A program made the position numbers and the translations under genes. Of a stretch of 64,000 nt of DNA, positions 16,362 through 25,896 are shown piece by piece; position 1 is the stretch's first letter, and each line of letters starts with the position of its first letter. The notes beneath the pieces are model-generated. The model had not been told where the DNA came from. It saw nothing but the letters and a program-made list of their open reading frames with translations, and ran no database searches. Source of the DNA: Pseudoxanthomonas sp. GM95 (lineage in GTDB: Bacteria; Pseudomonadota; Gammaproteobacteria; Xanthomonadales; Xanthomonadaceae); assembly GCF_900109775.1 (NCBI RefSeq), contig NZ_FOAX01000001.1:310001-374000 (forward strand), in the 5' to 3' direction.

Positions 16362-19184
16362 TCAGCCCGGCGGTGCGGTCGCGGCGATCAAGCCACGCTG
16401 CAGCGCGATCCCCAGTGCGGATTCGCGCGTGGTGGCTTCGAGCTTGCGGTAGAGGTTCTTGAGGTGGAACTTCACCGTGTTTTCCGACACCGCCAGGCGC
16501 CGCGCGATGTGCTTGTTGGAATGGCCCTGGGCCAGTTCGGCCAGCACTTCCAGTTCGCGCTCGCTGAAGAGTTCGGTGACCTGTGCTTCGTCGAAGGACA
16601 GTTTGTCCAACAGCGTCTGGATGGTCAGCGCGCGCGTGGTGCCGGCCGCGGCCTGCGGGTCCAGCTGGCGCGCGCTGCGCAGCAGGGCCTTGGCCGGCAA
16701 GCCGGCGTCGACCACCACCTGCCAGGCGCGCGCGCCGGCAATGTGATCCAGCGCCAGGCCCAATGGAATCAGCGCCGCCTCGATCTGGCCGCGCTGCTGC
16801 AAGGTCATGGCCAAACGCAACTGGATGCGGCCGAGGTGATAGCGATCGCCTGCGGCTTCGGCCGCCTGCTGCTGGCGATGCAGGATCGCCACAGCCTGGC
16901 CGGCGCGACCGCACAGTGCATGCCAGCGCGCCAGGGCAAAGCCCAGGGCGTGACCCTGGCGCCAGCCGTGGCCGCTGGTGAGCGCGTGCAGGAAGGCGGC
17001 TTCGCCCCCGGAGCGCGCCATCGCCGCGTCGATCGCGCTGTTGCCCGGCAGGTCCAGCAACACGTCCAGACGCCAGGCGGCGGCCAGTTCGGTCAGGCGG
17101 GTGAGATGCCGGCGCGTGGCCAACGCATCGATGCGGTCTAGCAGCGCATGGGCGGCGCGGCCGCTGCGGTCGCGCTGGCGCGCCAGGGTGAGCGCGGTGC
17201 TGAAGCCGGCGGCGTAGACATCGACCCAGCCATCGTCCTGCTCCAGCGCATCCAGTGCGCCTTCGAGCAGGTCGGCGGCTTCGTCGTAGCGGCCGCGCTC
17301 GGCCCGCAGCTGGGCCAGCAGGCAGCGACAGGCCGCGACCAGCGTGGCGTCCACGCCATGCTGCGGCTGGGCCAGCTGCAGGGCGTGGGTGTAGCAAACT
17401 TCGGCCTGGTCCAGCGCGCCGCGATAGAAATGGCTCTGTCCCAGGTGCACCAGCGCGTAGCCGGCGGTGTTGGGCGTGTCGCTGCGCGACATCACATCGA
17501 CCGCGTCCTGCGACAGCCGATGGGCCTCGCCGAACTCGCTGCGTCCCAGCGCCGTGGTGGCGCAGATGCACAGCAGCGTGCCGCGGCCCAGGTGATCGTC
17601 TTCATCCAGCGCGTCGGCCTGCGCCGCCAATTGTGCGATACCGCGCGGATTGCCGCAGACCAGGTCCATCAGGTCGCGCAGCAGCGCCACCACGACCGTG
17701 TAGTCGCGCTCCAGCGGCGCGCGAAGGTCTTCGGGAAAATCGCGGAAACGCTCCAGCAGCATCTGCGCGTGGCTGAACTCGCCCAGCCGCATGTGCAGGT
17801 AAGCCTGGGTGAGGTTGAGCGGCGGCGTATCGCGGATCACGCGCGGGTCGAACTGGCAAAGCAGCGCGCGGACCGAGGCGGTGCCGTGCTGCAGCAGCAT
17901 CTGCCAGCTGCCGGCCTGGCGGATGCATTCGGCGGCCAGCGGCACGTCGTGGGCGCGCAGCGCATGGCGCACGGCTTCGGGCAGCTGGTCGTGCGCGGCG
18001 CACCACTGCGCGGCGCGGCGATGCAGGTGGACGACCAAGCCTGGCGACTGGCGATCGAGCTGCTGGTGCAGGTAATCGGCGAACAGCGGGTGATAGCGGA
18101 ACCACTCGTGGTCATCGTCCAGCGGCACCAGCAGGCCCTGGAAATGGCCGAGCCGCGCCAGCAGCTGGCCGCTGTCCTGGCGGCCGCGCACGGTATCGGC
18201 TAGCGCGGCGTTGAAGCGCTCCAGCACGGTGGTTTCCAGCAGGAAATCGCGCAGTTCCGGGTCGAGGTCGCGCACGACCTGTTCGGCCAGGTACGCGGCC
18301 AGCCCGGCAGTGCGGCCGGAGAAGCGGGCGACATCCTCGCTGCGGCGGCCATCGCCGGAAATCCACAGCGCGGCCAGGCGCACGGCGACTGGCCAGCCTT
18401 CGGTCTTGTGGCGCAGCCGGCGCGCGTCTTCGTCGCTGGAGTGCTCGCCCAACATGGCGCGGGTCTCCTGGCGGTTCAGCGCCAGCTGTTCGGCGCCCAC
18501 CTGCAGCAGGGCGCCGCGCACGGCGAGCCGCGCCAACGGCAAGGCCGGCGCACGACGCGTGGCCAGCAGCACGTGCAGGCGCGGGCCACCATGTTCGACC
18601 AGCAGGGTGATCAGTTCATCTGCGGCCGGGCCGGCGGCGCGGTCGTAATCGTCCAGCACCAGCACCAGCGGCTGCTGGGCGCAGCGCACTGCGCGCAGCA
18701 GCGCGGTGCGCGTGGCGGCCGGATCCAGGTCGCGCCAATGGGCCACGCCCAGCGGCATGGTGTTGTTCTCGAATCCGCCCAGCCCCAGCGCCAGCGCCAG
18801 ATAGGCCAGCAGACGGGTCGGATCGGCGTCGTCCTCGTCCAGCGACAGCCACGCCACCTGGGCGCGGCCGCTGGCGAAGACATGCGCATGCCACTGCGCC
18901 AGCAAGGTGGTCTTGCCGAAGCCCGGCGGGGCAAGCAGCAGGGTCAAGGGCAGGCCGATGCCCTGGTCGAGTTGGGCGATCAGGCGTTCGCGCTGGACCG
19001 CATCCACGTGCAGGCGTGGGGGTTCCAGCTTGTCCGGCAGGATCCAGTCGCCCGCAGCAATGCCGTCACGGGCAATGGACGGGCGCGGGCCGATCAGTGC
19101 AACTGGTTTTGCTACGGGCACGCGCGTCTCCGACGTGTCCGATCTCCCCAAAGATCGGCGCTGTGCGTCCCAGCATCGGGCCAC
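16362..19184 (-). CDS. MalT-like LuxR-family ATP-dependent transcriptional regulator (LAL/STAND type)
   Basis: A 940-residue regulator with the MalT layout: an N-terminal P-loop NTPase (Walker A APPGFGKTT at 85-93 and LVLVLDDYD as Walker B), a long helical repeat sensor region of about residues 350-860, and a C-terminal LuxR helix-turn-helix (SERELEVLAELAQGHSNKHI, then SENTVKFHLKNLYRKL). STAND regulators bind an inducer and ATP, oligomerise and activate transcription. The start is a GTG at 19184; the first 45 residues are not conserved-looking, so an internal start such as the GTG near residue 22 is possible. It is convergent with the exported amine-oxidation operon and is the obvious candidate regulator of it, but no operator was identified. 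Confidence 0.87.
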   Translation of the reverse strand: MARCWDAQRRSLGRSDTSETRVPVAKPVALIGPRPSIARDGIAAGDWILPDKLEPPRLHVDAVQRERLIAQLDQGIGLPLTLLLAPPGFGKTTLLAQWHAHVFASGRAQVAWLSLDEDDADPTRLLAYLALALGLGGFENNTMPLGVAHWRDLDPAATRTALLRAVRCAQQPLVLVLDDYDRAAGPAADELITLLVEHGGPRLHVLLATRRAPALPLARLAVRGALLQVGAEQLALNRQETRAMLGEHSSDEDARRLRHKTEGWPVAVRLAALWISGDGRRSEDVARFSGRTAGLAAYLAEQVVRDLDPELRDFLLETTVLERFNAALADTVRGRQDSGQLLARLGHFQGLLVPLDDDHEWFRYHPLFADYLHQQLDRQSPGLVVHLHRRAAQWCAAHDQLPEAVRHALRAHDVPLAAECIRQAGSWQMLLQHGTASVRALLCQFDPRVIRDTPPLNLTQAYLHMRLGEFSHAQMLLERFRDFPEDLRAPLERDYTVVVALLRDLMDLVCGNPRGIAQLAAQADALDEDDHLGRGTLLCICATTALGRSEFGEAHRLSQDAVDVMSRSDTPNTAGYALVHLGQSHFYRGALDQAEVCYTHALQLAQPQHGVDATLVAACRCLLAQLRAERGRYDEAADLLEGALDALEQDDGWVDVYAAGFSTALTLARQRDRSGRAAHALLDRIDALATRRHLTRLTELAAAWRLDVLLDLPGNSAIDAAMARSGGEAAFLHALTSGHGWRQGHALGFALARWHALCGRAGQAVAILHRQQQAAEAAGDRYHLGRIQLRLAMTLQQRGQIEAALIPLGLALDHIAGARAWQVVVDAGLPAKALLRSARQLDPQAAAGTTRALTIQTLLDKLSFDEAQVTELFSERELEVLAELAQGHSNKHIARRLAVSENTVKFHLKNLYRKLEATTRESALGIALQRGLIAATAPPG

Positions 19185-19325
19185 GCGCCATGAGCGCGTT
19201 GAGCCGCACCGATTCTGTGACAGGGCCCCCGCCCATACCCGTCCTTAGGTATCTGTCAGCCACGTTATGTCAGGGCGCTGTCATTTGCCAAGTCATGCCG
19301 ACAAGCGTGAAAAACCGCAGGTTGA

Positions 19326-20612
19326 CTACGCGATGGCCGAAAACGCTTCCTTTGCGGCCTGCAGAGTGGCTTCGATGACAATCCTGTCATGCGCGCTGGA
19401 GGTGAAGCCAGCCTCGTAGGCCGAGGGCGCCAGGAACACGCCGCGTTCCAGCATCGCGTGGAAGAACCGGTTGAAGGCCGCGGTGTCGCAGGCCGTGGCC
19501 TGGGCGTAGGTCTCCACCTTCTGGTCGGTGAAGAACAGGCCGAACATCGCCCCGACCTGGTTGGTGGTCACGGCCACGCCGGCGTCGCGCGCGGCTGCTT
19601 CGAGTCCGGCGCAGAGGGTGGCGGTGGTGGCGGTCAGGTCGGCGTGGAAGCCCGGCGCTTGGACCAGGTCCAGCATCGCCAGGCCGGCGGCCATCGCGAC
19701 GGGGTTCCCTGACAGGGTGCCGGCCTGATAGATCGGGCCGGACGGGGCGATCTGCGTCATCAAATCGGCACGGCCGCCGTAGGCACCCACCGGCATGCCG
19801 CCGCCGATGATCTTGCCGAAGGTGGTGAGGTCCGGCGTGATGCCGTAATGCGCCTGCGCGCCGCCCAGGGCCACGCGGAAGCCGGTCATCACTTCGTCGA
19901 AGATCAGCAGCGCGCCGCGCCGGGTGCACAGGTCGCGCAGGTGCTGCAGGTAGCCTTCGCGCGGCGGGATGCAGTTGGCGTTGCCCACCACCGGCTCGAT
20001 GATCACCGCGGCCACTTCGCTGCCGATGTCCTCGAACAGCGCCGTGGCGCCTTCGAAATCGTTGTAGCTCAACGTGGCGGTCAGTTCGCTCAGGCCCGCC
20101 GGCACGCCCGGCGAGGTGGGCACGCCCAGGGTCAGCATGCCGCTGCCGGCCTTGACCAGGAACGAATCGCCGTGGCCGTGGTAGCAGCCTTCGAACTTGA
20201 CGATGCGCTGGCGGCCGGTGGCGCCGCGCGCCAGACGGATTGCCGACAGCGTGGCCTCGGTGCCGGAGTTGACCATGCGCACCATCTCGCAGGAAGGCAC
20301 CAGGCGGGTGATGGTCTGCGCCATGGTGACTTCGGCCGGGCAGGGCGCGCCGAAGGACAGCCCGTCGCGGATCGCCTTCTCCACGGCCTCGCGCACGTGC
20401 GGGTGGTTGTGGCCGACGATCATCGGGCCCCACGAGCCCACGTAATCGATATAGCGATTGCCATCCACGTCATGCAGGTAGGCGCCGTCGGCGCGCTGGA
20501 CGAAGAACGGCTCGCCGCCCACGGACTTGAACGCGCGCACCGGCGAGTTGACGCCGCCGGGGATCAGGGCCTGGGCCTGGGTGAACAAGGCGTGCGAACG
20601 GTCGTGCTGCAT
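19326..20612 (-). CDS. hemL: Glutamate-1-semialdehyde 2,1-aminomutase
   Basis: HemL converts glutamate-1-semialdehyde to 5-aminolevulinate, the second C5-pathway step to tetrapyrroles. The 428-residue protein has the family start ([18 protein letters not shown]), the MVNSGTEA block at 113-120, [10 protein letters not shown] at 140-149, and the PLP lysine K267 in [14 protein letters not shown]. The start at ATG 20612 gives the standard N-terminus; the frame is open farther upstream but lacks similarity. hemC lies about 8 kb away. The regulator gene follows after 141 nt on the same strand. Confidence 0.97.
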   Translation of the reverse strand: MQHDRSHALFTQAQALIPGGVNSPVRAFKSVGGEPFFVQRADGAYLHDVDGNRYIDYVGSWGPMIVGHNHPHVREAVEKAIRDGLSFGAPCPAEVTMAQTITRLVPSCEMVRMVNSGTEATLSAIRLARGATGRQRIVKFEGCYHGHGDSFLVKAGSGMLTLGVPTSPGVPAGLSELTATLSYNDFEGATALFEDIGSEVAAVIIEPVVGNANCIPPREGYLQHLRDLCTRRGALLIFDEVMTGFRVALGGAQAHYGITPDLTTFGKIIGGGMPVGAYGGRADLMTQIAPSGPIYQAGTLSGNPVAMAAGLAMLDLVQAPGFHADLTATTATLCAGLEAAARDAGVAVTTNQVGAMFGLFFTDQKVETYAQATACDTAAFNRFFHAMLERGVFLAPSAYEAGFTSSAHDRIVIEATLQAAKEAFSAIA

Positions 20613-20792
20613 GGGTTGGGATCCTGTGCGGGTGGGCGCCGGGCGCCCAGAGGGAAGGGTGGCAGGCGGTGCCCGCGCGGCGAACGCAGCTCGCGCGCGG
20701 GGACGTGCCGGGGCCGAAAGACGGCCAGTACGCCGCCTATTGTCGGGCTTGCGGGCCACAACGGCCAAGCGCAGCAAGGGCTTGGCCGAGCT

Positions 20793-20824
20793 ACCTACCC
20801 ACCCAGGTGGGACCTACCCGTCGC
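20793..20824 (+). promoter_or_regulatory. Tandem ACCTACCC element upstream of the second TonB receptor gene
   Basis: ACCTACCC at 20793-20800 and 20812-20819, 19 bp apart, the second extended to GGGACCTACCCGTCGC (20809-20824) exactly as at 9345-9360. It ends 186 nt before the receptor start. CCCACC/GGTGGG around 20798-20811 can form a small hairpin. The remaining 20613-21010 gap holds a TGACGTCA palindrome (20879-20886) and CACATGTG (20905-20912) and no gene. Confidence 0.5.
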
Positions 20825-21010
20825 AGTTGCGGCGCCAAAGCGTGACGCTGATTAGCATCCAGAGCACACGCGGATGCATGACGTCATAAACAAACGCCAT
20901 TCGCCACATGTGACTCAAGTTTTCAAAGTGTCACCGCAGCGTCGTTCTCAGGGGTGAAGCGACGCGCTCTTCGGCACCTTGCCGTTCCAACTTTTGGGGA
21001 AACAAGCAGC

Positions 21011-24000
21011 ATGAATCGATTGATCCGTAAGAGCGCCCTGGCGCTGGCCTTGGCGGTTGCCGCCAACGGGGCCTATGCCCAGTCCACCACCGGCCGCATC
21101 TTCGGCACCGTCAGCGGGGCCGGCGATGCCGATACGGTCTTGGTCCAGAGCAGCGGCGGTTTCTCGCGCGAAGTGAAGGTCGAAGGCGGCCGCTACTCGC
21201 TGAGCAGCGTGCCGCTGGGCAGCTACACCGTGACCCTCAAGCACGACGGCGCGGTCGTCGACTCCCGCGAGAACGTCTCGATCCTGGTCGGCGCCGGTAC
21301 CGAAGTCGGGCTGTCCGCCGGTGGCGCCACCACCCTGGGCTCGGTCTCGGTCAAGGGCACGACCGCCATTTCCCCGATCGACGTCTCCAGCGTCGACACC
21401 CGCACCGTGGTGACCTCCGAGCAGCTGCAGCAGCTGCCGCTGGGTCGCAGCGCTGAAGCGATCGCGCTGCTGGCGCCGGGCGTGGTGGTCAACAGCGGTG
21501 GTTTCGACAACGGTCCGCTAGGCGGCTCGCTGCCGAGCTTCGGTGGTTCGGCCGCTTCGGAAAACGCCTACTACCTCAACGGTTTCAACACCACTTCCAC
21601 CGCCAACAACCTCGGCGGCCTGACGCTGCCCTACGGCGCGATCGACCAGCAGGAAATCTTCACCGGCGGCTATGGCGCCCAGTATGGCCGTTCCAACGGC
21701 GGCGTGATCAACCAGGTCGGCAAGCGCGGTACCAATGAATGGAAGTTTGGCGCGGCGGTCGTGTTCGAGCCGGATGCGATGAAGGCCAGCCAGAAGGACA
21801 TCTACTGGCGTCCCGACAGCCAGACCTCGACGACCACCAACACGGCCTACAACTATGCCCGTTCGGCCAATGGCCTGTACCAGCCGTTGAGCGAGACCAA
21901 GGCAACCTCTGAAACCTACAGCGCCTATGTCGGCGGCCCGATCCTCAAGGACCGGCTGTTCTTCTTCCTGGCCGGTGAACGCGTCAATTCGCACGGCACC
22001 CGCATCGCCAGCAATCGTGACGCCGACAATGGTGCGGTCGGTGGTCTGACCGAATACGAATACGAGCAGAATCGCTGGTACGGCAAGCTGGACTGGTACA
22101 TCACCGATAACCACCTGCTGGAACTCACCAGCGCCGGTGACAAGTACGAAACCAACGGCACGATCTACCGGTACAACTACCTCACCCGTTCTAAGGGTGC
22201 GTACTACAACAACGAGAACACCAACAAGGCCGGCCCGGTCCTGAATTCGGCCAAGTACACCGGCTACTTTGGCGACAACATCACCGTCAGCGCGCTGTAC
22301 GGCGAGATGCGCACGCCGGATGAGATCAGCTACTACAACTACAGCGCGGCCAATGGCCCGGTGATCGGCAGCGTCGCACTGCAGAATCCGGCCTACACGG
22401 GCGGCACGCCGATCCAGGGTTCGCAGCTGCAGAGCTCGATCACCGCGTCGGACCGCGAGTACGAGAAGCGCAACCTGCGCCTGAGCGTGGAATGGCGCCT
22501 CGGCGACCACGCGATCACGGCCGGCGTGGACAACCAGGATCTGAAAGCCACCAACATCGGTACACAGGCCTCAGGCCCTGGCTATGCCTGGACTTACGGC
22601 CGCACCAGCGATCCGTACGGCACCGCAGCAGGCGCCAACGGCCTGATCAGCCAGTCGGCCAACGAGGCCGGTGGCAAGGGCGCGGCCAGTCCGGGCCTGG
22701 TCGACCCGGTCTACGGTGCCTCCGGTTACTACGTGACCAAGGACACCACCAGCGGCCTGAACTCCTACGACGCCGACCAGAAGGCGTACTACCTGGAAGA
22801 CAAGTGGCAGGTGACCGACAACCTGCTGCTGAGCCTGGGCCTGCGCAAGGATGAGTTCACCAACTACGTGCCGATCAGCCACGTGCCCTATATCAGCGTG
22901 GATGCGTGGTCGCCGCGCATCGGCTTCAGCTGGGACGTGCACGGCGATTCCAGCCTGAAGGTGTTCGGCAACATCGGCCGCTACTACCTGGGTCTGCCGC
23001 TGTCGGCCGTCGGTCTGTTCACCTCCTCGGTGTCCAAGAGCGAGTACTTCACCTATAGCGGCATCAACGCCGACGGCACGCCGATCATCTCGCAGTCGTT
23101 GGGCCCGGCGGTTTCGGCGAACTCGCGCTTCGGTCGAGCCTCCGATCCCAACGCCGCCGTGGTCAAGGACATCAAGGGCGAGAACCAGGATGAGCTGATC
23201 CTCGGCTTCAGCAAGCAGATGGAGAACGGCTGGGTCTACGGCGTGCGCGGCACCTATCGCCGCCTCAACGACGCGATCGATGACCAGAACTTCGATACCG
23301 ACAACGTCGGCCTGGTCAACTCGGCCATCGCGCAGGGTGTCGACATCGATTACACCCGGACCGCCGGCGCTGAGCTGATCAATCCGGGCAAGACCAACAT
23401 CTGGAACGTGTACGACACCGATGGCAACCTGCGCCAGGTCAGCGTGTCGCGTGAGGCTGCTGGCTTCCCGGAGCTAAAGCGTGACTACGCGGGCCTGGAG
23501 TTCAACTTCGAGCGTCCGTTCGATGGCAAGTGGTATGCCAAGGCGAACTACGTGTGGTCGCATAGCTACGGCACGACCGAGGGCCAGCTGCGTTCGGACC
23601 TGTTCCGTTCCGGTGGCGCGCTGGGCAGCTACCAGGGCCAGGCGGCGGTCTCGACCACGCAGAGCTGGGACCATGCCGCGCTGATGGAGAACACCAACGG
23701 CGACCAGTCCAACGATCACCGTCACCAGCTCAAGCTGTACGGCTACTACCAGCTGACCAGTGAGTTCGGCATCTCCGCCAACTTGAGCATGGCCTCCGGT
23801 GCGCCGAAGAACTGCCTGGGCAACTACTACGGCACGACCTATTCCGGCAGCGATCCGGCGGGTTACGGCGGCAGCGCCGTAACCGGTGGCCCGTACCATT
23901 ACTGCTACGACCCGGCGACCGGCACCGGCAGTGCATCGCCCCCGGGCTCGCATGGTCGGATGCCGTGGATCAACCAGCTGGACCTGGGCTTCACCTTCAA

Positions 24001-24187
24001 GCCGGATTTCGCCGAAGGCAAGCTGGCGATCAACCTCAACATCTTCAACGTGCTCAACGCGCAGAAGCCGATCACCTACTACCCGTTCTCGCAGCTGCCG
24101 GATAACTCGGTGAACCCGCTGTACGGCCAGGCGGTGGCGTATCAGACCCCGCGCTACGCCCGCGTTACCGCAAGCTACGACTTCTGA
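21011..24187 (+). CDS. Oar-like TonB-dependent receptor with carboxypeptidase-regulatory N-terminal domain
   Basis: A 1058-residue outer-membrane protein. Residues 1-23 are a signal peptide (ANGAYAQ), followed by a CarboxypepD_reg/SusC-like beta-sandwich (about 24-95, GRIFGTVSGAGDADTVLV), then plug and a large barrel ending in ARVTASYDF with C-terminal Phe. The order and the GGYGAQYGRSNGGVINQVGK block near residue 220 match the Oar/OmpA-related TonB receptor group expanded in Xanthomonadaceae, often linked to proteins, peptides or adhesion. ATG 21011 has GGGGA 10 nt upstream and is preferred to a GTG at 20954. It is divergent from hemL. No transport partner gene is adjacent, so the ligand is unknown. 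Confidence 0.93.
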   Translation: MNRLIRKSALALALAVAANGAYAQSTTGRIFGTVSGAGDADTVLVQSSGGFSREVKVEGGRYSLSSVPLGSYTVTLKHDGAVVDSRENVSILVGAGTEVGLSAGGATTLGSVSVKGTTAISPIDVSSVDTRTVVTSEQLQQLPLGRSAEAIALLAPGVVVNSGGFDNGPLGGSLPSFGGSAASENAYYLNGFNTTSTANNLGGLTLPYGAIDQQEIFTGGYGAQYGRSNGGVINQVGKRGTNEWKFGAAVVFEPDAMKASQKDIYWRPDSQTSTTTNTAYNYARSANGLYQPLSETKATSETYSAYVGGPILKDRLFFFLAGERVNSHGTRIASNRDADNGAVGGLTEYEYEQNRWYGKLDWYITDNHLLELTSAGDKYETNGTIYRYNYLTRSKGAYYNNENTNKAGPVLNSAKYTGYFGDNITVSALYGEMRTPDEISYYNYSAANGPVIGSVALQNPAYTGGTPIQGSQLQSSITASDREYEKRNLRLSVEWRLGDHAITAGVDNQDLKATNIGTQASGPGYAWTYGRTSDPYGTAAGANGLISQSANEAGGKGAASPGLVDPVYGASGYYVTKDTTSGLNSYDADQKAYYLEDKWQVTDNLLLSLGLRKDEFTNYVPISHVPYISVDAWSPRIGFSWDVHGDSSLKVFGNIGRYYLGLPLSAVGLFTSSVSKSEYFTYSGINADGTPIISQSLGPAVSANSRFGRASDPNAAVVKDIKGENQDELILGFSKQMENGWVYGVRGTYRRLNDAIDDQNFDTDNVGLVNSAIAQGVDIDYTRTAGAELINPGKTNIWNVYDTDGNLRQVSVSREAAGFPELKRDYAGLEFNFERPFDGKWYAKANYVWSHSYGTTEGQLRSDLFRSGGALGSYQGQAAVSTTQSWDHAALMENTNGDQSNDHRHQLKLYGYYQLTSEFGISANLSMASGAPKNCLGNYYGTTYSGSDPAGYGGSAVTGGPYHYCYDPATGTGSASPPGSHGRMPWINQLDLGFTFKPDFAEGKLAINLNIFNVLNAQKPITYYPFSQLPDNSVNPLYGQAVAYQTPRYARVTASYDF

Positions 24188-24197
24188 TGTACGTCGC

Positions 24198-24221
24198 CCC
24201 GGCCTGCGTTGGCAGGCCGGG
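24198..24221. terminator. Hairpin after the Oar-like receptor gene
   Basis: Perfect 10-bp stem CCCGGCCTGC (24198-24207) with 24212-24221 and a GTTG loop, no T tract. It stands just before the better terminator at 24245. Confidence 0.5.
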
Positions 24222-24244
24222 ACAGCAGGAAGTCGATCCAAACG

Positions 24245-24275
24245 AAAGGCCGCGGCAATCTGCCGCGGCCTTTTT
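24245..24275. terminator. Rho-independent terminator between the receptor gene and thiE
   Basis: A 13-bp stem AAAGGCCGCGGCA (24245-24257) with 24261-24273, an ATC loop and five T ending at 24275. It serves the receptor gene on the plus strand and may also serve the convergent thiE. Confidence 0.88.
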
Positions 24276-24295
24276 GCTTCTAGTGGATCAGGCGT

Positions 24296-24922
24296 TCAGT
24301 CGAACAACGCTTTGAACGCGCGCGCCGTGGCAATCGGATCGGCCGCATCGTAGACCCCGCCAATGGCGGCGATCAGATCGGCGCCGGCGTCGATGGCGGG
24401 CCGGGCATTGGCCGGGGTCAGGCCACCAATGGCGACGCGCGGAACGCCCAGCGTTGCGGTCTCCAGCAGCACCGCCGGTGTGGCGCGATGCGTGGTCGGC
24501 TTGCTGCGGCTGGGGAAAAACGCACCGAAGCTGACGTAGCTGGCGCCCTGCGCCACCGCCTGGGCCGCCAGTGCCGCCTGGTCGTAGCAGGACGCGCCGA
24601 TCAGGGCCTGCGGGCCGAGTGCAGCGCGGGCCGCTTCCAGGCCGATCGAGTTGTCTTCCAGATGCACGCCCGCTGCGCCGATCGACAAGGCCAGCGCGAT
24701 GTCGTCGTTGATGATCAGCGGCACGCCGTGCTGCGCGCAGAGCGCCTGCAGCGTAGTGGCTTGTTCGCGCTGAGCTGCGGCGTCGGCCGCGCGGTTGCGG
24801 TACTGCAGCCAGGTGACCACGCCGGCCTCCAGCAGGGCCTGCGTGCGGGCCAGCAGGCGCGCGCCATCGGCGTCCTCCTGGGTAATCAGGTACAGGCCAC
24901 GGTGCGAGGTGAGGCGGGACAT
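24296..24922 (-). CDS. thiE: Thiamine-phosphate synthase
   Basis: ThiE joins HMP pyrophosphate and HET phosphate to make thiamine monophosphate. The 208-residue length and TIM-barrel motifs fit: GLYLITQED at the N-terminus, LQYRNRAADAA near residue 39 and PLIINDDIALALSIGAAGVH near 68 (pyrophosphate and Mg sites), SCYDQA, YVSFGAFFPSRSKP for phosphate binding and VAIGGLTPANA near the C-terminus. The start at 24922 is 63 nt from the divergently read rubredoxin gene. No TPP riboswitch could be recognised in that short leader. A second ThiE-like domain lies in the Nudix fusion at 32229-33188. Confidence 0.92.
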   Translation of the reverse strand: MSRLTSHRGLYLITQEDADGARLLARTQALLEAGVVTWLQYRNRAADAAAQREQATTLQALCAQHGVPLIINDDIALALSIGAAGVHLEDNSIGLEAARAALGPQALIGASCYDQAALAAQAVAQGASYVSFGAFFPSRSKPTTHRATPAVLLETATLGVPRVAIGGLTPANARPAIDAGADLIAAIGGVYDAADPIATARAFKALFD

Positions 24923-24985
24923 GGCGGCTCCAGCGCGCCGGGGCGCGTGTGTGACAATGCGGCACCCTAGGCCTGCGATGATCCG

Positions 24986-25177
24986 ATGAGCAACCCCGGC
25001 GACACCACCTACCGCAACTGGATGTGCGTGGTCTGTGGCTTCATTTACCGTGAAGCCGAAGGCCTGCCCGAAGAAGGCATCGCGCCCGGCACGCGCTGGG
25101 AAGACGTGCCCGAGACCTGGACCTGCCCCGACTGCGGCGTGACCAAGGACGATTTCGAGATGGTCGAGCTGGATTGA
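24986..25177 (+). CDS. Rubredoxin
   Basis: A 63-residue one-iron electron carrier. The four iron ligands are C14 and C17 (CVVCGF) and C47 and C50 (CPDCG), with the usual aromatic and acidic residues around them ([23 protein letters not shown]). In proteobacteria such small rubredoxins pass electrons to alkane hydroxylases or related diiron enzymes, but none is in the window. It is divergent from thiE and 46 nt before the esterase gene, so it could share a transcript with it. Confidence 0.95.
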   Translation: MSNPGDTTYRNWMCVVCGFIYREAEGLPEEGIAPGTRWEDVPETWTCPDCGVTKDDFEMVELD

Positions 25178-25223
25178 CGGCGCCTGGCCCCATCACCGCT
25201 CGCCATCCTTGCCTGGAGATTGC

Positions 25224-25892
25224 ATGAGCGACCTGCTCGACACCGTTGAACTGGAAACCGGCGCCGCCCCGCAGTGGACCGTGCTGTGGCTGCACGGCCT
25301 GGGCGCCGATGGCAATGACTTCGCCCCGATCGTGCCCGAGCTGGTGCGCCCGGGCTGGCCGGCGCTGCGCTTCGTGTTCCCGCACGCGCCGGTGCGCGCA
25401 GTGACGATCAACAACGGCATGCGCATGCGGGCCTGGTACGACATCGCCGGCACCGATTTCGCCACGCGCGCCGACGCGGCCGGCGTGGACGAATCGATCG
25501 TCCAGGTCGAAGCCCTGATCACGCGCGAAGCGGCGCGGGGCATCGACGCCGCGCACATCCTGCTGGCGGGCTTCTCGCAGGGCGGCGCGATTACCCTCGC
25601 CGCAGGCGCGCGCCGCAGCGTGCCGCTGGCCGGGCTGATCGCGCTGTCGACGTACCTGCCTGCCGCTGACGCGCTGGCTGGGTTCGCTCATGAAGCCGCC
25701 AGGACGCAGCCGATCTTCATGGGCCACGGCACTGCCGATCCGGTCGTGCTGCCCGAATACGGCCAGCGCAGCGCGCAGGCGCTGACCGGCGAAGGCTTCA
25801 GCATCGATTGGCATACCTATCCGATGGGCCATTCGGTCTGCGCCGAGGAAATCCGCGACCTGGGCGACTGGATGTCGCAGCGCTTCTCCTGA
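25224..25892 (+). CDS. Alpha/beta-hydrolase carboxylesterase (phospholipase/carboxylesterase family)
   Basis: A 222-residue cytoplasmic alpha/beta hydrolase of the carboxylesterase/acyl-protein thioesterase family. The triad is visible: S118 in GFSQGG, D172 in GTADPVV and H203 in PMGHSV. The oxyanion region is LHGLGADGNDF near residue 23. These enzymes hydrolyse short acyl esters or lysophospholipids. ATG 25224 has GGAG 5 nt upstream; an earlier in-frame start at 25209 is less likely. The algZ gene begins 4 nt after the stop, so the esterase probably shares a transcript with algZ-algR. Confidence 0.9.
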   Translation: MSDLLDTVELETGAAPQWTVLWLHGLGADGNDFAPIVPELVRPGWPALRFVFPHAPVRAVTINNGMRMRAWYDIAGTDFATRADAAGVDESIVQVEALITREAARGIDAAHILLAGFSQGGAITLAAGARRSVPLAGLIALSTYLPAADALAGFAHEAARTQPIFMGHGTADPVVLPEYGQRSAQALTGEGFSIDWHTYPMGHSVCAEEIRDLGDWMSQRFS

Positions 25893-25896
25893 GCCC

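Noticed and set aside
24923-24985. Possible TPP riboswitch upstream of thiE
   Set aside because: Only 63 nt separate thiE from the divergent rubredoxin gene, and no THI-box-like sequence was recognised.
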